Source: CAZYVA01 sp964650695 (GTDB lineage: Bacteria; Bacillota; Clostridia; Lachnospirales; Lachnospiraceae). Taken from it: a DNA stretch of 31,145 bases. Below are positions 1-7,577 of this stretch, in pieces. A program made the position numbers and the translations under genes. Within the stretch, counting starts at the first letter, position 1, and each line of letters begins with the position of its first letter. The stretch is from contig CAZYVA010000012.1 of NCBI GenBank assembly GCA_964650695.1, positions 1 to 31,145 of the forward strand. The letters run 5' to 3'. The notes under the pieces are model-generated. The model was given only the letters and a program-made list of their open reading frames with translations, was not told the origin of the DNA and did no database searches.

Positions 1-56
1 TGAATAATCCCAAAATGTTGTCAAACTGTTGTCACGACGGCGTTTCTGCCTGCATA

Positions 57-83
57 TAGCCGGTGTTTATGCGGCTTTTGGTT
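57..83 (+). terminator. Weak hairpin followed by T-rich stretch
   Basis: A short stem (AGCCG pairing with CGGCT around 58-78) is followed by TTTTGGTT on the plus strand. It could end a gene lying upstream of the window. On the minus strand it would sit just after guaA but lacks a U-tract in that direction. The stem is short, so this is tentative. Confidence 0.2.
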
Positions 84-93
84 ATCTTGTGTA

Positions 94-1641
94 TTATTCG
101 AACTCTATCGTCCCCGGTGGCTTACTAGTCAGGTCATACATAACCCGGTTCACCCCCCGGACTTCATTGATAATCCTGCTCATCACCTGATTCAGCACTT
201 CATAAGGGATCTGGGCTGCTTCCGCCGTCATGAAATCCACTGTATTCACCGCACGCAATACTACCGCATAGTCATATGTCCTTTCATCTCCCATAACGCC
301 TACCGAGCGCATATTGGAAAGCCCGGCAAAATACTGCCCAATACTACGGTCCAGTCCGGCTTTGGCAATCTCTTCCCTGTAAATGGCATCCGCATCCTGC
401 ACAATCCGTACTTTTTCAGCAGTCACTTCCCCGACAATCCGGATTCCCAGCCCCGGTCCGGGGAATGGCTGGCGGAATACAAGATGTTTTGGAATGCCAA
501 GTTCCAACCCCACTTTTCGGACTTCGTCCTTAAAAAGATCACGGAGTGGTTCGATAATCTCCTTAAATTCCACATGATCAGGCAGCCCTCCCACATTATG
601 GTGTGATTTTATTACTGCGGATTCCCCGCCCAGGCCGCTCTCCACGACATCCGGGTAAATCGTTCCCTGTACCAGGTAATCTACCGCACCGATTTTTTTT
701 GCTTCTTTTTCAAACACCCGGATGAATTCCTCGCCGATGATTTTCCGTTTCTCCTCTGGATCTTTCACCCCGGCAAGCTTGCTATAGTAACGCTCCTGTG
801 CGTTTATCCGGATAAAGTTCAAATCATAGGGACCGTCCGGGCCAAAAACCGCTTCTACTTCGTCTCCCTCATTTTTCCGTAACAGACCGTGGTCAACAAA
901 CACACAGATTAGCTGCTTCCCGACCGCTTTTGAGAGAAGTACTGCTGCCACGGAAGAATCCACCCCACCGGACAGCGCGCATAATACTTTTCCGTTGCCA
1001 ACTTTTTTGCGGATCTGCCGGATAGAATCGTCCACAAAGGAATCCATCCTCCAGTCGCCCTTGCACCCACAGATACCGCGCACAAAATTATAAATCATTT
1101 TCGTGCCTTCCGTTGTGTGGAGTACTTCAGGATGGTACTGGATAGCGTATAGCCTGGCTTCCGCATTTTCCAGGGCTGCTGTCGGACAGTCTTTTGTATG
1201 CGCCGTAATTTCAAATCCGGGCGCCGCTTTGGAAATATAATCAAAATGGCTCATCCAGCATATGGTTCTTCCAGACACTCCTTTGAAAATCTGGGACTGT
1301 GGCTTGTCGATCAGCACCTCTGTCTTTCCGTACTCCCGTACACCAGCGGGTTTTATTTCCCCGCCCAACACATGCATCATAAGCTGTGCGCCGTAGCACA
1401 ACCCCAAAACAGGGACCCCCAGTTCAAACAGATCCTTTTTGCAGGTTGCTGCATCCGGCTCATAACAACTGTTGGGGCCGCCAGTGAGGATCATTCCTTT
1501 CGGATTCATCGCTTTGATTTTTTCCAGGCCAATTTTCCAGGAATAGATTTCACAATAAACACCGCATTCCCGCACGCGCCTGGCAACTAACTGATTATAT
1601 TGTCCCCCGAAATCAAGGACAATCACAAGATCTCTTTTCAC
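94..1641 (-). CDS. guaA: GMP synthase (glutamine-hydrolysing)
   Basis: Cytoplasmic enzyme that converts XMP to GMP using glutamine and ATP, the last step of de novo GMP synthesis. The 515 residues match the usual full length. The N-terminal class I glutamine amidotransferase domain (about 1-190) has the nucleophile Cys82 in GLCYGAQ and His170/Glu172 in QYHPEV. The ATP pyrophosphatase domain follows, with the PP-loop SGGVDSS at 224-230. The C-terminal dimerisation domain ends in the conserved KPPGTIEFE. The start is GTG (complement of CAC at 1639-1641), preceded by a strong AGGAGGAAG. It is transcribed away from the ribosomal unit, apparently as a single gene in this window. Identification is firm. 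Confidence 0.98.
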   Translation of the reverse strand: MKRDLVIVLDFGGQYNQLVARRVRECGVYCEIYSWKIGLEKIKAMNPKGMILTGGPNSCYEPDAATCKKDLFELGVPVLGLCYGAQLMMHVLGGEIKPAGVREYGKTEVLIDKPQSQIFKGVSGRTICWMSHFDYISKAAPGFEITAHTKDCPTAALENAEARLYAIQYHPEVLHTTEGTKMIYNFVRGICGCKGDWRMDSFVDDSIRQIRKKVGNGKVLCALSGGVDSSVAAVLLSKAVGKQLICVFVDHGLLRKNEGDEVEAVFGPDGPYDLNFIRINAQERYYSKLAGVKDPEEKRKIIGEEFIRVFEKEAKKIGAVDYLVQGTIYPDVVESGLGGESAVIKSHHNVGGLPDHVEFKEIIEPLRDLFKDEVRKVGLELGIPKHLVFRQPFPGPGLGIRIVGEVTAEKVRIVQDADAIYREEIAKAGLDRSIGQYFAGLSNMRSVGVMGDERTYDYAVVLRAVNTVDFMTAEAAQIPYEVLNQVMSRIINEVRGVNRVMYDLTSKPPGTIEFE

Positions 1642-1896
1642 AAAAGCTTCCTCCTATAAGATTAAATCTGAAATTTTGGGCTTTACTTTGTTGCTATCCA
1701 TAGCTGCTTCACTTACATTTCTAGAAAACGGCTTTAGTCGTTTCCTTTTGCGCCGCCCGCCGTTGCCGGACAGCGTACCTTTTCATCTGGTATATAGTCT
1801 TTTGCAAGCAAGTTCAGCGATTCTATATGTTAGGCAAAAATCGGCGGAAAATAGCCGCATTGTATTGCATTAGTGGGAAAAGCTTAATTATTTTTT
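1642..1896 (-). other. Long 5' leader of guaA, no gene seen
   Basis: About 250 bases lie between the proposed guaA promoter and its start codon. I see no convincing coding region. On the minus strand there are small inverted repeats, for example AAACG/CGTTT near 1718-1740 and CGGC/GCCG near 1840-1860. I looked for a purine riboswitch core and did not find one. The length of the leader leaves room for regulation, but nothing specific can be assigned. Confidence 0.35.
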
Positions 1897-1926
1897 ATTA
1901 TAAATGAACAGCCGATTATTTGACAA
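1897..1926 (-). promoter_or_regulatory. Probable guaA promoter
   Basis: On the minus strand, TTGTCA (plus 1921-1926) and a perfect TATAAT (plus 1897-1902) are separated by 18 bp. Transcription would begin near 1890 and give a leader of about 250 nt before guaA. The -35 matches consensus at 5 of 6 positions. Confidence 0.5.
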
Positions 1927-2001
1927 GGCTCTTCTTCTAGATATTTCGTTTTTTGAGTTGCTGCTGAAGTGAAAAGTCTCAAAACGATTTTCCAAAAAAA
2001 A

Positions 2002-2030
2002 TTGACAGGGGAAGAAGAATGTGTTAGATT
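2002..2030 (+). promoter_or_regulatory. rplJ-rplL promoter
   Basis: TTGACA (2002-2007) and TAGATT (2025-2030) are spaced by exactly 17 bp and preceded by an A-rich tract. The promoter lies just upstream of the L10 leader, so transcription would start near 2037. Confidence 0.8.
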
Positions 2031-2039
2031 GGATAAAGT

Positions 2040-2150
2040 AACTGCCGAAGACAGTAGGTGCTTATGGATTGCCAAGTTCCGCAGTCCACAGAAAGCGTAA
2101 GGACAAGGACGCCTACCGAGGAAGAGAGGAATTCATATCCTGGATGTATA
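2040..2150 (+). promoter_or_regulatory. Ribosomal protein L10 leader
   Basis: The stretch carries the signature of the Firmicute L10 leader: CTGCCGAAGACAGTAGGTG at its 5' part, AAGTTCCGCAG in the middle, and CGTAAGGACAAGGACGCCTA then CCGAGG at its 3' part. In the known family, L10 (with L12) binds this RNA kink-turn element and represses its own operon. Its position directly before rplJ, followed by an intrinsic terminator, fits attenuation. Confidence 0.9.
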
Positions 2151-2180
2151 CCTCCGTGTCTTTGGATGCGGAGGTTTTTT
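2150..2180 (+). terminator. Attenuator terminator before rplJ
   Basis: CCTCCG (2151-2156) pairs with CGGAGG (2169-2174), and six T residues follow at 2175-2180. It lies between the L10 leader and the rplJ start, where a regulated terminator is expected. Confidence 0.85.
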
Positions 2181-2219
2181 GGCAGCATACTGGAAAATGG
2201 ATAAGGAGGTGTACCATTC

Positions 2220-2840
2220 ATGGCAAAAGTTGAGTTGAAGCAGCCTGTCGTACAGGCGATCGCGGATGACGTGAAGGGCGCGGCCGGTGTTGTGCTGGTG
2301 GATTACCGTGGGTTGACTGTTTCGCAGGATACCGCGCTCCGCAGGCAATTGCGGGAAGCAGGGATTACCTATAAGGTCTGCAAAAACACGATGATGAAGA
2401 GAGCCTTTGAAGGGACCGAGTTTGCCGCTCTGGACGAATATCTGGAAGGGCCGAACGCGATTGCGGTTTCAAAGGACGATGCAACCGCCCCTGCGAGGCT
2501 TCTGGCAAAGTTTGCAAAGGAAGCAAAGGTTCTTGAGTTAAAAGCGGGTGTAGTGGAAGGAACCGTATATGACTCCAAGGCGATTATGCAGATTGCGGAT
2601 ATTCCGTCGAGGGAAGAGCTTCTTTCCAAATTGCTTGGAAGCCTGCAGTCACCAATTACCAACCTGGCTCGCGTCCTCAGCCAGATTGCAGAGCAAGGTG
2701 GGGCAGAGGCTTGTGTCCCGGCGGAAGAAGAAGCCCCGGCGGAAGAGGCGGCCCCGGCTGTAGAAGCAGCCCCGGCAGCAGAAGCGGCTCCTGCGGCGGA
2801 AGCCGTCTCAGCAGAAAAAGCGGCGGAAGCGGTAGAATAG
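2220..2840 (+). CDS. rplJ: 50S ribosomal protein L10, long acidic tail
   Basis: Structural protein of the ribosomal stalk base. It binds 23S rRNA and anchors L7/L12 dimers, and it autoregulates through the L10 leader just upstream. Residues 1-165 are typical L10, including VLVDYRGLTVSQDTALRRQL and the PITNLARVL region. At 206 residues it is longer than the usual 165-175. The extra C-terminal part (about 165-206) is an Ala/Glu/Pro-rich low-complexity tail with repeated PAAEAA-like units. The start ATG has AAGGAGGTG at good spacing. rplL follows 117 bases later in the same unit. Function is firm; the role of the tail is unknown. Confidence 0.96.
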   Translation: MAKVELKQPVVQAIADDVKGAAGVVLVDYRGLTVSQDTALRRQLREAGITYKVCKNTMMKRAFEGTEFAALDEYLEGPNAIAVSKDDATAPARLLAKFAKEAKVLELKAGVVEGTVYDSKAIMQIADIPSREELLSKLLGSLQSPITNLARVLSQIAEQGGAEACVPAEEEAPAEEAAPAVEAAPAAEAAPAAEAVSAEKAAEAVE

Positions 2841-2957
2841 GTTTAAGGGGAGAAGCCGGATTGTCCGGTGTGGAAGCGTTCCCGTGATGAAGGATGCTTT
2901 GAGGGGTCTTTCAGAGAGCAGGGAAACGAAATTTATCAAAATCAGGAGGATAATGAA

Positions 2958-3332
2958 ATGGCAAAATTGACAACTGCTGAATTTATTGAAGCGATTAAAG
3001 AGTTATCGGTATTAGAGTTGAATGATTTGGTGAAAGCTTGCGAGGAAGAATTTGGCGTATCTGCGTCAGCGGGCGTGGTCGTTGCGTCAGCGGCGGACGC
3101 CGGGGCACAGGAAGAAGAGAAGGATGAATTTGATGTGGTGCTGACGGCGGCAGGATCTTCCAAAGTGAAGGTCATCAAGGTCGTCCGTGAGATTACCGGC
3201 CTTGGGCTGAAAGAAGCAAAGGCTGTTGTGGATGAGGCGCCGAAAGCGGTAAAAGAGGGTGTTTCCAAGGCAGAAGCCGAAGAGATCAAAGGAAAGCTCG
3301 AAGCGGAGGGTGCGTCTGTAGAGTTGAAATAA
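2958..3332 (+). CDS. rplL: 50S ribosomal protein L7/L12
   Basis: Ribosomal stalk protein that recruits translation factors. The 124 residues start at the ATG at 2958, which has AGGAGG a few bases upstream and gives the family N-terminus MAKLTTAEFIEAIKELSVLE. An in-frame ATG at 2868 would add 30 unrelated residues and is rejected. The order is an N-terminal dimerisation helix region (about 1-35), an Ala/Gly/Glu hinge (about 36-56), and the factor-binding C-terminal domain with EFDVVL, ITGLGLKEAK and a final GASVELK. It is the last gene of this short ribosomal unit; a strong terminator follows. No rpoB follows, unlike the common rplKAJL-rpoBC order. Confidence 0.97.
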   Translation: MAKLTTAEFIEAIKELSVLELNDLVKACEEEFGVSASAGVVVASAADAGAQEEEKDEFDVVLTAAGSSKVKVIKVVREITGLGLKEAKAVVDEAPKAVKEGVSKAEAEEIKGKLEAEGASVELK

Positions 3333-3382
3333 GGAAAGGTAAAGGAATCATTGCGGGAGGTTCCTCACCCGTAGGGTGCGGG

Positions 3383-3436
3383 GTTCCTGTAACAGTCCGG
3401 CCTTGGCTGGGCTGTTACAGGAACTTTTGCTTTTTT
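3383..3436 (+). terminator. Intrinsic terminator after rplL
   Basis: A perfect 13-bp stem (3383-3395 with 3412-3424, GTTCCTGTAACAG and its complement) is followed by TTTTGCTTTTTT. It closes the rplJ-rplL unit and insulates it from the cobalamin locus. Confidence 0.9.
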
Positions 3437-3457
3437 GTCATGAATGTGTTGTGGCTA

Positions 3458-3486
3458 TTGCATTTTCGGCGGAAGTGTGATACATT
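3458..3486 (+). promoter_or_regulatory. Promoter of the cobalamin locus
   Basis: TTGCAT (3458-3463) and TACATT (3481-3486) are 17 bp apart, with an extended -10 TGA directly before the hexamer. This is the only good candidate between the rplL terminator and the riboswitch. Confidence 0.55.
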
Positions 3487-3534
3487 TTCCTTAATTGAAC
3501 ATAGAAACGATAGGTGTCGGGGAGAAACTATATT

Positions 3535-3716
3535 TTGTGGTACGCCGCATCAGCGGCACATGAAGGTTTTGGAACTGATGAAAAGGGAAACAGGTGTGAA
3601 TCCTGTGCGAACTCGTCACTGTATTTAGGGAGCATGGGCTACTATGCCACTGGGGGAACCGGGAAGGCGGCTTCATGCGGGGAACTATAAGCCAGGAGAC
3701 CTGCCTAGCGTTGTAC
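3535..3716 (+). promoter_or_regulatory. Cobalamin (B12) riboswitch
   Basis: The aptamer core is recognisable: AAAAGGGAAACAGGTGTGAA at 3580-3599, then CCTGTGCGAACTCGTCACTG, the GCCACTGGGGGAACCGGGAAGG block around 3645-3666, and the B12 box GCCAGGAGACCTGCC at 3691-3705. A hairpin GCCGC/GCGGC precedes the core. In the known family, adenosylcobalamin or another corrinoid binds and lowers expression. It lies upstream of the corrinoid gene cluster starting at 3986, with terminator-like hairpins downstream, so a transcription-termination mechanism is likely. The limits given are approximate. Confidence 0.93.
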
Positions 3717-3740
3717 GGGAATTTATTTTCCAAGGTACTG

Positions 3741-3781
3741 TCATGAAGCTATAAGAGCCACTTGCGCAAGGTATTTCATGA
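3741..3781 (+). repeat. Inverted repeat after the riboswitch
   Basis: TCATGAA (3741-3747) and TTCATGA (3775-3781) are exact complements and enclose the palindrome CTTGCGCAAG (3761-3770). In RNA this would form a hairpin between the aptamer and the terminator at 3828. It may be part of the expression platform, for example an antiterminator partner, but no alternative pairing was proven. Confidence 0.4.
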
Positions 3782-3827
3782 TTGTTCCTAAGCCACGAGT
3801 AACTGGTTGTACGTAAATCAGCCATAC

Positions 3828-3862
3828 AATCCATTTACAAAATGTAAATGGATTTCTTTTGT
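3828..3862 (+). terminator. Riboswitch-controlled terminator (candidate)
   Basis: A 12-bp perfect stem (3828-3839 with 3843-3854, AATCCATTTACA and its complement) with a tiny A-rich loop is followed by TCTTTTGTT. It lies about 110 bases after the B12 box and 124 bases before cbiK, the expected place for the platform terminator. Confidence 0.7.
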
Positions 3863-3872
3863 TACAACTTAT

Positions 3873-3941
3873 CGTAAACGTCATCATCCAGGTATTCAAA
3901 ATACAAGCCTCCATGTTGCCGCCATGTCGTTTACTTTTGTT
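3873..3941 (+). terminator. Second terminator-like structure before cbiK
   Basis: GTAAACG (3874-3880) and CGTTTAC (3928-3934) are complementary and are followed by TTTTGTT. The enclosed part contains two smaller inverted repeats, GTAT/ATAC and CATG/CATG. It could be a second terminator or only a structured leader. The long enclosed region makes it weaker than the 3828 hairpin. Confidence 0.35.
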
Positions 3942-3985
3942 CAAAATAATTTTTATTTACGTTTTACGTAGAAGAGGAGGTTTAG

Positions 3986-5312
3986 ATGAAAAGAAAATTA
4001 GCAGTATGGTTGACAGTTGTTTTGGTAGGGACGGTCATGGCCGTCGGATGCAGCAGCCAGTCATCGTCTGGTGACGGGCAGGAAGAGGACGCAGAGACGG
4101 AAACTGCGGAGGAAGANNNNNNNNNNNNNNNNNNNNNNNNNNNNNNNNNNNNNNNNNNNNNNNNNNNNNNNNNNNNNNNNNNNNNNNNNNNNNNNNNNNN
4201 NNNNNNNNNNNNNNNNGGAAGATGGCACAGAGGAAGTTTCGGACCAGGAGGCGGCGGATAACGTGGCGGCGTTGATTGATGCGATTTATGTGCAGGAGAG
4301 GACGGACGAGACGGATGCCCAGTGTGAGGAAGCAAAAGCGGCATGGGATGCGTTGACGGATGCCCAGAAGGAAATGGTAGAGGGGGAAGAAGCGGATCCG
4401 GATTATTTTGGAAGGGATACCGGGGATGCTTCCAAAGATGATCCCCGCAATGAGGATGAGATTGGGGAAAATGAGTTATTGGTGGTCAGCTTCGGCACTT
4501 CTTTTAATGACAGCCGCGTGGCAGATATTAAGGGGATTGAGGACGCCCTTCAGAAAGCGTATCCGGACTGGTCTGTAAGAAGGGCATTCACAGCCCAGAT
4601 TATTATTAACCATATCCAAGCGCGGGACGGTGAGAAGATTGACAATGTGCAGCAGGCTTTGGAGCGTGCAGTGGCAAACGGGGTGAAGAACCTTGTAGTC
4701 CAGCCGACACATTTGATGCATGGCGCGGAATACGATGAATTGATGGAAACACTGGGAGAATACACCGATCAGTTTGAGACGGTCCAGGTTGCAGAGCCAT
4801 TGCTTGGGGAAGTGGGTTCGGATGCTGCTGAGGTGAATGATGATAAAGAAGCGGTTGCCAAAGCAATTACCGCAGAAGCAGTGGAGACAGCCGGGTATGG
4901 CAGCCTGGAAGAAGCAAAAGAAGCAGGCGTGGCGTTTGTGTTTATGGGGCATGGCACATCGCATACAGCGAAGGTTTCCTACAGCCAGATGCAGACGCAG
5001 ATGTCGGATCTGGGGTATGAGAATGTTTTTATCGGTACTGTAGAAGGGGAGCCGGAGGAGACTTCCTGTGAAGCGGTGATAGAGGCAGTTGCGGAAAAAG
5101 GTTATAAAACGGTCGTGCTTCGCCCCTTGATGGTCGTTGCAGGCGATCATGCCAACAATGATATGGCTGGCGACGATGAGGATTCGTGGAAGAGCCAGTT
5201 TGCTGCGTCAGGGAAATTTGAGGATGTGCAGACGCAGGTTTCCGGCCTTGGCAGTATTCCGGCCATTCAGGAAATCTATGTTGCCCACACGGCGGCGGTG
5301 CTGGAAAAATAA
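3986..5312 (+). CDS. cbiK: CbiK-family cobaltochelatase, predicted lipoprotein (interrupted by gap)
   Basis: CbiK enzymes insert Co2+ into sirohydrochlorin. The start ATG has GAGGAGG upstream. The N-terminus is a lipoprotein signal: MKRK, hydrophobic core, lipobox AVGC with Cys22. An acidic Ser/Glu linker follows, broken by exactly 100 N (4117-4216). After the gap comes a helical module with a LIDAI...AWDALTDAQKEMV pattern seen in other Firmicute surface proteins. The chelatase domain begins at LLVVSFGTSFNDS (4476 onward), with metal-site candidates in FMGHGTSH and the His in VVAGDHANND. The two sides of the gap are in different frames as written, so the gap size is arbitrary. The predicted location outside the membrane is unusual for a biosynthetic chelatase. 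It is the first gene under the B12 riboswitch. Confidence 0.88.
4117..4216. other. Assembly gap, 100 N
   Basis: Exactly 100 unknown bases, the conventional size for a gap of unknown length. It falls in the acidic low-complexity linker of the CbiK lipoprotein. The upstream frame (from 3986) and the downstream frame (ending 5312) do not match across 100 bases, so the real length must differ or the flanks are mis-joined. Confidence 0.97.
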
Positions 5313-5408
5313 ACAGGTACATGAGTTTTTTGGGACGGCCGGGAGGCATGGAGCCTTCCGGCGTCTCATCCTGGCGCGTAGGCCCAGAAAGCAACGAGGA
5401 TGACAGAT

Positions 5409-6347
5409 ATGGGGAAAAAAATTAGGAAGAAAAAAAATCTTATGCAATTGTGTGCCGTAGTGCTTTGCTGTATCTTCCTGGCAGGCTGTGGCGGCGCGGA
5501 CAACCAGACGCAGGATACCGGAAGCGGCGGGCAGGAGGAAGGTTCTTCTGCGGAAGCTTCATCAGAAGTGGAAGAGGATTTGCCGCAGGGCGGTTCCGGA
5601 GAGACGGCAGAAGCGCCGTTGGCGGATGGCGTATATGAGGCGGATTTTAACACAGACAGCACAATGTTCCATGTAAATGAAGCTTGTGAAGGGAAAGGGA
5701 CTTTGACGGTGGCGGACGGGGAAATGACGATCCATATCTCCCTGGCATCTAAGAATATTGTGAATTTATTCCCTGGGCTGGCAGAGGATGCCGAAAAAGA
5801 GGGGGCCGTGCTTTTGGAGCCGACGGTTGACCCGGTTACTTACAGTGATGGGACCACAGAGGAAGTATATGGGTTTGATGTCCCGGTCCCGGCCATTGGG
5901 GAAGAATTTGACCTGGCGATCGTGGGGACAAAAGGAAAATGGTACGACCATAAGGTCAGCGTCTCCGATCCAGTGGAAGCAGACGCTGATGAAGCGCCGC
6001 AAAGTACAGAAGCCTCTGCGGTGGATAAGGAAGATGGGGAATATACGGTTGACGTAACGATGGAAGGAGGAAGCGGGAGAGCATCGATTGACTCTCCCGC
6101 CGTGCTTCTTGTAAAAGAAGGAAAAGCGTATGCACGCATCCAGTGGAGCAGCCCCTACTATGACTATATGAAGGTGGGGGATGAGACTTACTTGCCGGTG
6201 AATACAGAGGGCAATTCTGTATTTGAGATACCGGTCTTAGTGTTTGATGGGAAAATGGCGGTATCCGCAGATACGACTGCGATGTCGGTCCCGCATGAAA
6301 TTGAATATACCCTGGTTTTTGATTCCGCAAGCATCCAGAAGCGTTAA
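5409..6347 (+). CDS. Lipoprotein with two NEAT-like (iron transport-associated) modules
   Basis: A 312-residue predicted lipoprotein starting at the ATG at 5409, which has GAGG nine bases upstream; the in-frame ATG at 5400 directly abuts GAGG and is unlikely. The signal has lipobox LAGC with Cys27, followed by a Gly/Ser/Glu linker. Module 1 (about 71-190) starts ADGVYEADFNTDSTMFHVNE. Module 2 (about 208-310) starts DGEYTVDVTMEGGSGRASI and holds WSSPYYDYM, the YLPVNTEGNSVFEIPV region and AMSVPHEIEYTLVF. Module 2 resembles iron transport-associated NEAT-type domains that bind haem or related ligands; module 1 appears to be a relative. It lies between the CbiK lipoprotein and the BtuF-like protein, suggesting capture of a corrinoid, tetrapyrrole or metal at the surface. 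The ligand is inferred only. Confidence 0.72.
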   Translation: MGKKIRKKKNLMQLCAVVLCCIFLAGCGGADNQTQDTGSGGQEEGSSAEASSEVEEDLPQGGSGETAEAPLADGVYEADFNTDSTMFHVNEACEGKGTLTVADGEMTIHISLASKNIVNLFPGLAEDAEKEGAVLLEPTVDPVTYSDGTTEEVYGFDVPVPAIGEEFDLAIVGTKGKWYDHKVSVSDPVEADADEAPQSTEASAVDKEDGEYTVDVTMEGGSGRASIDSPAVLLVKEGKAYARIQWSSPYYDYMKVGDETYLPVNTEGNSVFEIPVLVFDGKMAVSADTTAMSVPHEIEYTLVFDSASIQKR

Positions 6348-6419
6348 TGGCCAGGGATTCTGTTTAGACAGGCAGATGTTCCGGTCATTTTTCAACAGGG
6401 ACTTGGGGAGGCAGAACGA

Positions 6420-7577
6420 ATGATGAAGAAAACAAGACTATTTTTGGCTTTTTTATGCCTAGTTCTTCTTGCTTTAACCACATCTTGCGCGGACAAGCAG
6501 GATGGTGGGGGAGGCAGTGGGAATCCAGGAGCGGGCTCGCCGTTGGTTGTGTCTGGATCCATGGAACTGGACTATGCGGAGGGTTTTTCCGTAGATTTTT
6601 ATGAGGGCGGTTACCGACTGATCACCATACCGGAAAGCGGGCGTTTTTTTACGGTTCCGGAGGGGCAGGAGGTTCCGGAAGGGCTTGAAGAGGATATTGT
6701 GGTTTTGAAACAGCCGCTTTCCCACATCTACCTGGCGGCGTCCGCTGTCATGGATATGTTTTCCGCGGTTGGTGGGATGGATTGCATCACGCTTTCAGGG
6801 ACGAAAGAGGACGGATGGTATATCGAGGAGGCCAGGGAAAAGATGGCTTCTGGCGATATCGAATATGCCGGCAAATATAACATGCCGGATTACGAAATGA
6901 TTGTAGATGAAGGCTGTGAGCTTGCCATCGAGTCAACAATGATCCTGCATTCTCCTGAAGTGCAGGAAAAGCTGGAAGCATTTGGGATTCCGGTGCTGAT
7001 TGACCGTTCCAGCTATGAGCAGCATCCTTTAGGGCGGACGGAATGGGTCAAGCTGTACGGGGTGCTTTCCGGCAGAGAGCAGGAGGCGGAACAGAAATTC
7101 GAGGAGCAAAAAAAAGCGCTGGATTCTGTTGCGGACGTAGAGGCAACCGGAAAGACCGTGGCATTTTTTTATATTACATCCAACGGGACGGTCAATGTCC
7201 GTAAATCAGGGGATTATGTGCCGAAAATGATCGAGCTGGCAGGAGGGAGCTATGTGTTCTCTGATTTGGGGGATGAGACGCATTCTTCTTCTGTGAATAT
7301 GCAGATGGAGGAATTTTATGCAAATGCAAAGGATGCGGATTACCTTGTCTATAACAGCACGATCGAGGGAGAGATCCATTCAAAGGAGGAACTCTTGCAG
7401 AAAAGCCCTCTGCTGAAGGATTTCAAGGCTTTTTCGGAAGGAAATGTTTTTTGCACGGCGCAGAACCTGTACCAGGAATCTATGGAATCCGGTACGTTTA
7501 TCCTGGACCTGCACAGGATGTTTCTTGCAGAGGATGAAAAAGATGAGACATTCCGGTTTTTATTCAGGCTTGAATAA
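6420..7577 (+). CDS. btuF: BtuF/FepB-like substrate-binding lipoprotein
   Basis: A 385-residue substrate-binding component of a B12/siderophore-type ABC importer. The lipobox is LTTSC with Cys23, then a Gly-rich linker. The binding fold of two lobes joined by a long helix runs about 45-385, with LSHIYLAASAVMDMF, VDEGCELAIEST and GKTVAFFYITSNGTVNVRKSGDYV in the family positions. GGGGAGG lies eight bases before the ATG; a second ATG follows immediately and either could serve. The gene overlaps btuC. Control by the B12 riboswitch suggests a corrinoid (cobinamide or cobalamin) substrate, but FepB/BtuF proteins cannot be told apart by sequence alone. Confidence 0.82.
   Translation: MMKKTRLFLAFLCLVLLALTTSCADKQDGGGGSGNPGAGSPLVVSGSMELDYAEGFSVDFYEGGYRLITIPESGRFFTVPEGQEVPEGLEEDIVVLKQPLSHIYLAASAVMDMFSAVGGMDCITLSGTKEDGWYIEEAREKMASGDIEYAGKYNMPDYEMIVDEGCELAIESTMILHSPEVQEKLEAFGIPVLIDRSSYEQHPLGRTEWVKLYGVLSGREQEAEQKFEEQKKALDSVADVEATGKTVAFFYITSNGTVNVRKSGDYVPKMIELAGGSYVFSDLGDETHSSSVNMQMEEFYANAKDADYLVYNSTIEGEIHSKEELLQKSPLLKDFKAFSEGNVFCTAQNLYQESMESGTFILDLHRMFLAEDEKDETFRFLFRLE

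Noticed and set aside
1642..1896. Possible purine riboswitch upstream of guaA
   Set aside because: I looked for the conserved purine aptamer core on the minus strand and found no match.
3491..3733. 80-codon open frame on the minus strand over the riboswitch
   Set aside because: It is antisense to a clear cobalamin aptamer, has no family resemblance and no convincing ribosome site.
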